This document shows positions 61,013-64,000 of a stretch of 64,000 nucleotides of DNA, one piece after another. Source of the DNA: Bacteroidetes bacterium GWF2_40_14 (GTDB lineage: Bacteria; Bacteroidota; Bacteroidia; Bacteroidales; UBA932); NCBI GenBank assembly GCA_001769195.1, contig MEOK01000034.1, positions 119,941-183,940 of the forward strand, read 5' to 3'. Below the pieces are notes generated by a model that did not search any database, had not been told where the DNA came from, and saw only the letters and a program-made list of their open reading frames with translations. Position 1 is the stretch's first letter. Every line of letters begins with the position of its first letter. The position numbers were made by a program, and so were the translations under genes.

Positions 61013-61675
61013 CTACAGATACTTTTCCAGTATCTCCTTCCAAACCATATAGGCGTCGCCATTGAGATGCAGACCATCAGTTGTAAATTTAGGGTCAAGC
61101 TCCTCACTGTCCTTACTTTTTAGAGCGGGGTAAACATCTATGTATGTCAGACCCTTTTCTGCGCACATTTTTTTAATGCCATTGTTCAACTCGATTATCC
61201 GTGGTCCCTTGTTTGCGTGACGCGGAGAGTTTGTGAAAGTGCTATTGACAGGGAAAACGCTCTGAATGTACAATTTAGTACGAGGGGACTCCTTCATTAT
61301 CTTTTCTGCAATCTTTTCAATACCCATTAAAACGGAATCTGCACAATGGTTTCGCGCGAGATTATTTACACCAATAAGCAGAAAAATCTTTTTTGGCTGC
61401 CCTTTAATAATTGGATCAAGCCTGTCATAGACTCCCTCGACAAGGTCGCCACTTATGCCGCGGTTCTTTACATGCCGGTCGTTGAAAATCTCTGCCCATT
61501 CGGCATAGTGAGTTATGCTGTTACCAAGAAATACAATGTCCGATTTATGTATAGGAAGTTTTTCAAAAAGCGATGCCCTGTGATAGTAAAGTGCAGAGTA
61601 TTTGATTGTCTGTTGCCCGCTTAATAAACTGGTGAGACCAAAGATGATTGCTAACGTAAGAATTGTTTTTTTCAT
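61013..61675 (-). CDS. SGNH/GDSL-type hydrolase, exported
   Basis: A 220-residue exported esterase-like protein (signal ending LLSGQ). Block I FLGNSITHY holds the catalytic Ser (GNS instead of GDS), RGISGDLVEGV gives block II Gly, LLIGVNNLAR block III Asn, and TTDGLHLNGDAY block V with the Asp-xx-His. Substrates of the family are acetylated sugars or lipids. The frame is open to 61711, but the ATG at 61675 fits the signal peptide. Two inverted 8-bp units like those at 4140 lie just upstream. Confidence 0.9.
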   Translation of the reverse strand: MKKTILTLAIIFGLTSLLSGQQTIKYSALYYHRASLFEKLPIHKSDIVFLGNSITHYAEWAEIFNDRHVKNRGISGDLVEGVYDRLDPIIKGQPKKIFLLIGVNNLARNHCADSVLMGIEKIAEKIMKESPRTKLYIQSVFPVNSTFTNSPRHANKGPRIIELNNGIKKMCAEKGLTYIDVYPALKSKDSEELDPKFTTDGLHLNGDAYMVWKEILEKYL

Positions 61676-61729
61676 AGTGTTATATAAGTGTAAATATTTA
61701 TTATTAATCAAATTAGCACATTAGCACAA

Positions 61730-62254
61730 TCAGTATATTAAAAATCCGACAAATCCGGCCAGAATAATCACAAGTATCGGGTTTACTTTCCCCCACTGTG
61801 TTGCAGCGAAAGCAACTCCGAATATAACCCAGCTCTTCCAGTCAATAAAATTATCTGCGGTTACAAGAAGTATTGCAGCAGATGCTATCAACCCAAGAAC
61901 AACCGGACGTATCCCCTTAAGCGCAGCTTCAAACCACTTGTTCCGCTTGAACTGCTTGTAAAGATATGCAATGAGGAGAATAATTATGAAAGATGGCAAG
62001 CACACTGCAACAGTTGCAACCAATGCACCCCAAACGCTGTCGGTAACTGAGTAGCCTACATAGGTGGCACTGTTGATTCCGATAGGGCCTGGTGTCATCT
62101 GCGAAATGGCAATAATATCTGTAAAGGTTGACGCATCTATCCATTGATGTTTCACCACAACCTCATTCTGGATAAGCGAAATCATTGCATATCCTCCCCC
62201 AAAAGTGAAGAGGCCGATTTTGAAAAACGTTATGAATAGCTGCAGATAAATCAT
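61730..62254 (-). CDS. Chromate transporter, single-domain subunit 2
   Basis: A 174-residue membrane protein with one CHR domain: FFKIGLFTFGGGYAMISLIQ at the N-terminus, QMTPGPIGINSATYVGY, then hydrophobic helices. Single-domain CHR proteins occur as pairs of opposite topology that together equal full ChrA. The start overlaps the partner gene by 4 bp. It exports chromate in known cases; actual substrate here unproven. Confidence 0.9.
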   Translation of the reverse strand: MIYLQLFITFFKIGLFTFGGGYAMISLIQNEVVVKHQWIDASTFTDIIAISQMTPGPIGINSATYVGYSVTDSVWGALVATVAVCLPSFIIILLIAYLYKQFKRNKWFEAALKGIRPVVLGLIASAAILLVTADNFIDWKSWVIFGVAFAATQWGKVNPILVIILAGFVGFLIY

Positions 62255-62787
62255 CGTTTTACAAGATAAAAATAGAAAAGGCCGAGAATCGCCCCGGAAA
62301 TAATTATATAAATTGGAGAGATGCCAAGAAGAACAATAAGCAGTACTGTAGCAAATGGTATGAGAGATGTGTATTTGTTAAGATTGACAGATTTGGACAT
62401 TGCAATAAGGGGTACCGCTATTAAAGCGACAACTGCAGGACGCATGCCGGTAAAGATACTGTTGACAGTTTCATTATCCTTGAATGCAGAGAAAAACATA
62501 GCTATCAGCAGGATAATGACAAAAGAGGGAAATGCACTCGCAAAGGCAGCGACTACACTACCTTTGAACCCTTTCAGCCGTTCTCCAATGAATATCGATA
62601 TGTTTATGACAAATACCCCGGGTGCCGACTGAGAAATTGCTAAAACATCCAGAAAGTCCTCTTTGCTCAGCCACCCTTTTTTCTCAACAACCTCTCTCTG
62701 GATAATTGGCAGCATTGCGTAGCCTCCGCCAATGGTAAAGGCTCCGATTTTCGAAAACGTTGTGAATATCTCCAGATATACGTTCAT
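62251..62787 (-). CDS. Chromate transporter, single-domain subunit 1
   Basis: A 178-residue membrane protein with the other CHR half: FSKIGAFTIGGGYAMLPIIQ and AISQSAPGVFVINISIFIG. It precedes and overlaps the second CHR gene by 4 bp, so the pair is co-translated. A -7 element TACATTTG (62792-62799, minus) lies only five bases before the ATG. Confidence 0.9.
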   Translation of the reverse strand: MNVYLEIFTTFSKIGAFTIGGGYAMLPIIQREVVEKKGWLSKEDFLDVLAISQSAPGVFVINISIFIGERLKGFKGSVVAAFASAFPSFVIILLIAMFFSAFKDNETVNSIFTGMRPAVVALIAVPLIAMSKSVNLNKYTSLIPFATVLLIVLLGISPIYIIISGAILGLFYFYLVKR

Positions 62788-62791
62788 ATCA

Positions 62792-62799
62792 CAAATGTA
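62792..62799 (-). promoter_or_regulatory. -7 promoter element of the chromate transporter pair
   Basis: Reads TACATTTG on the minus strand, its last base five positions before the first base of the ATG. With the usual distance, transcription would start at about the A of the start codon. Confidence 0.5.
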
Positions 62800-62908
62800 G
62801 CTCTATTTTTCAAGAGCATATAAAAAATGGTCCTCAAATTTTTTATAGCTGTAAATCAGCCTAATAATAGAAGAGGTAAATATTTTTTAAGAAAATTAAA
62901 AGAAAAGT

Positions 62909-63093
62909 TTTGTTTGATAAAAAAAGTCGCATATCTTTGCAGCCCGTTTCGAAAATGAAACGCTGAATAGAAAGTTCTTTGATAGCATATTAGAAAGAGT
63001 AACAAGGTAGAGGTTTATTATAAAAAACTTCGTCAAAACCTAATGTAAATGAGGTTTAAACTAGTTAGGACAGACTAAACATTTAAAATTTTT
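62909..63093 (+). promoter_or_regulatory. rRNA operon promoter and 16S leader
   Basis: TTTG at 62909-62912, 19-bp spacer, TATCTTTG at 62932-62939 and GCAGCCCG after it: an ideal Bacteroidetes promoter. The ~150-nt leader to the 16S start contains AAAGTTCTTTGATAGC and other conserved antitermination/processing-type sequence, as seen before Bacteroidetes 16S genes. No gene lies in this gap. Confidence 0.8.

Positions 63094-64000
<907 letters not shown>

Overview
The window is from a low-GC member of the Bacteroidetes, almost certainly order Bacteroidales. Evidence: a partial 16S rRNA gene at the right edge with Bacteroidetes-type sequence, a SusC/SusD pair, a NigD-like lipoprotein, a DUF4831 protein, a M56 peptidase carrying TonB-receptor plug-like repeats, and many TAnnTTTG (-7) promoter elements. 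I do not resolve the family. Pyruvate:ferredoxin oxidoreductase, a POT peptide transporter, PepD and histidine-degradation genes suggest an anaerobic, amino-acid and peptide-fermenting lifestyle (inference). Most of the window is ordinary chromosome with tightly packed operons.

Layout. 1-2829: end of a probable molybdopterin-type protein, a WtpA-like tungstate/molybdate binding lipoprotein, nitroreductase and HAD hydrolase. 2958-4142: a NamZ-like (DUF1343) lipoprotein, then a 620-bp repeat-rich gap. 4763-12334: POT transporter, lipid A acyltransferase-like protein, DUF4831, PepD, the S6-S18-L9 ribosomal operon and an OmpA-family porin. 12477-16375: BlaI-like repressor with two palindromic operators, its M56 partner, and glyA. 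16355-22103 (minus): guaB, two SurA-like chaperones and an OstA-like protein, an envelope-assembly operon. 22170-29872: a zincin lipoprotein, radical SAM protein, YhcH protein, a peptidoglycan-salvage-like operon (GHL10, NlpC/P60, dipeptide epimerase) and a small conserved protein. 29873-30690: an 818-bp non-coding composite of structured repeats. 30691-35452: YgjP-like hydrolase, moeA, rpsO, pnp. 35768-40392: SusC/SusD without enzymes, followed by more repeats. 40942-46084: hutH, hutI, a metallo-beta-lactamase-fold protein and ftcD. 46119-51227: PHP protein, repeats, PFOR. 51567-57042: unknown secreted protein, fabD, tRNA-Arg(CCG), NigD-like protein, a pyruvate carboxylase B-like protein lacking the biotinylated lysine, tRNA-His, a GC-rich duplicated hairpin cluster and a lipoprotein. 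57133-61009: an aromatic amino acid operon preceded by a Phe/Tyr-rich leader peptide and an intrinsic terminator. 61013-62787: SGNH hydrolase and a split chromate transporter. 62909-64000: rrn promoter, leader and the first ~900 bases of 16S rRNA.

Most interesting items: (1) the leader peptide and attenuator in front of the aromatic operon; (2) a ~230-nt multi-stem structured repeat at two loci (30414-30641 and 40671-40872) with a compensatory base change; (3) a second hairpin family (4644-4720, 47303-47408, 47617-47672) with a constant core and different but still complementary outer stems; (4) the degenerate biotinyl domain; (5) a shared extended promoter (TATCTTTGCAGCCC) in front of 16S rRNA, tRNA-His and the S6 operon.
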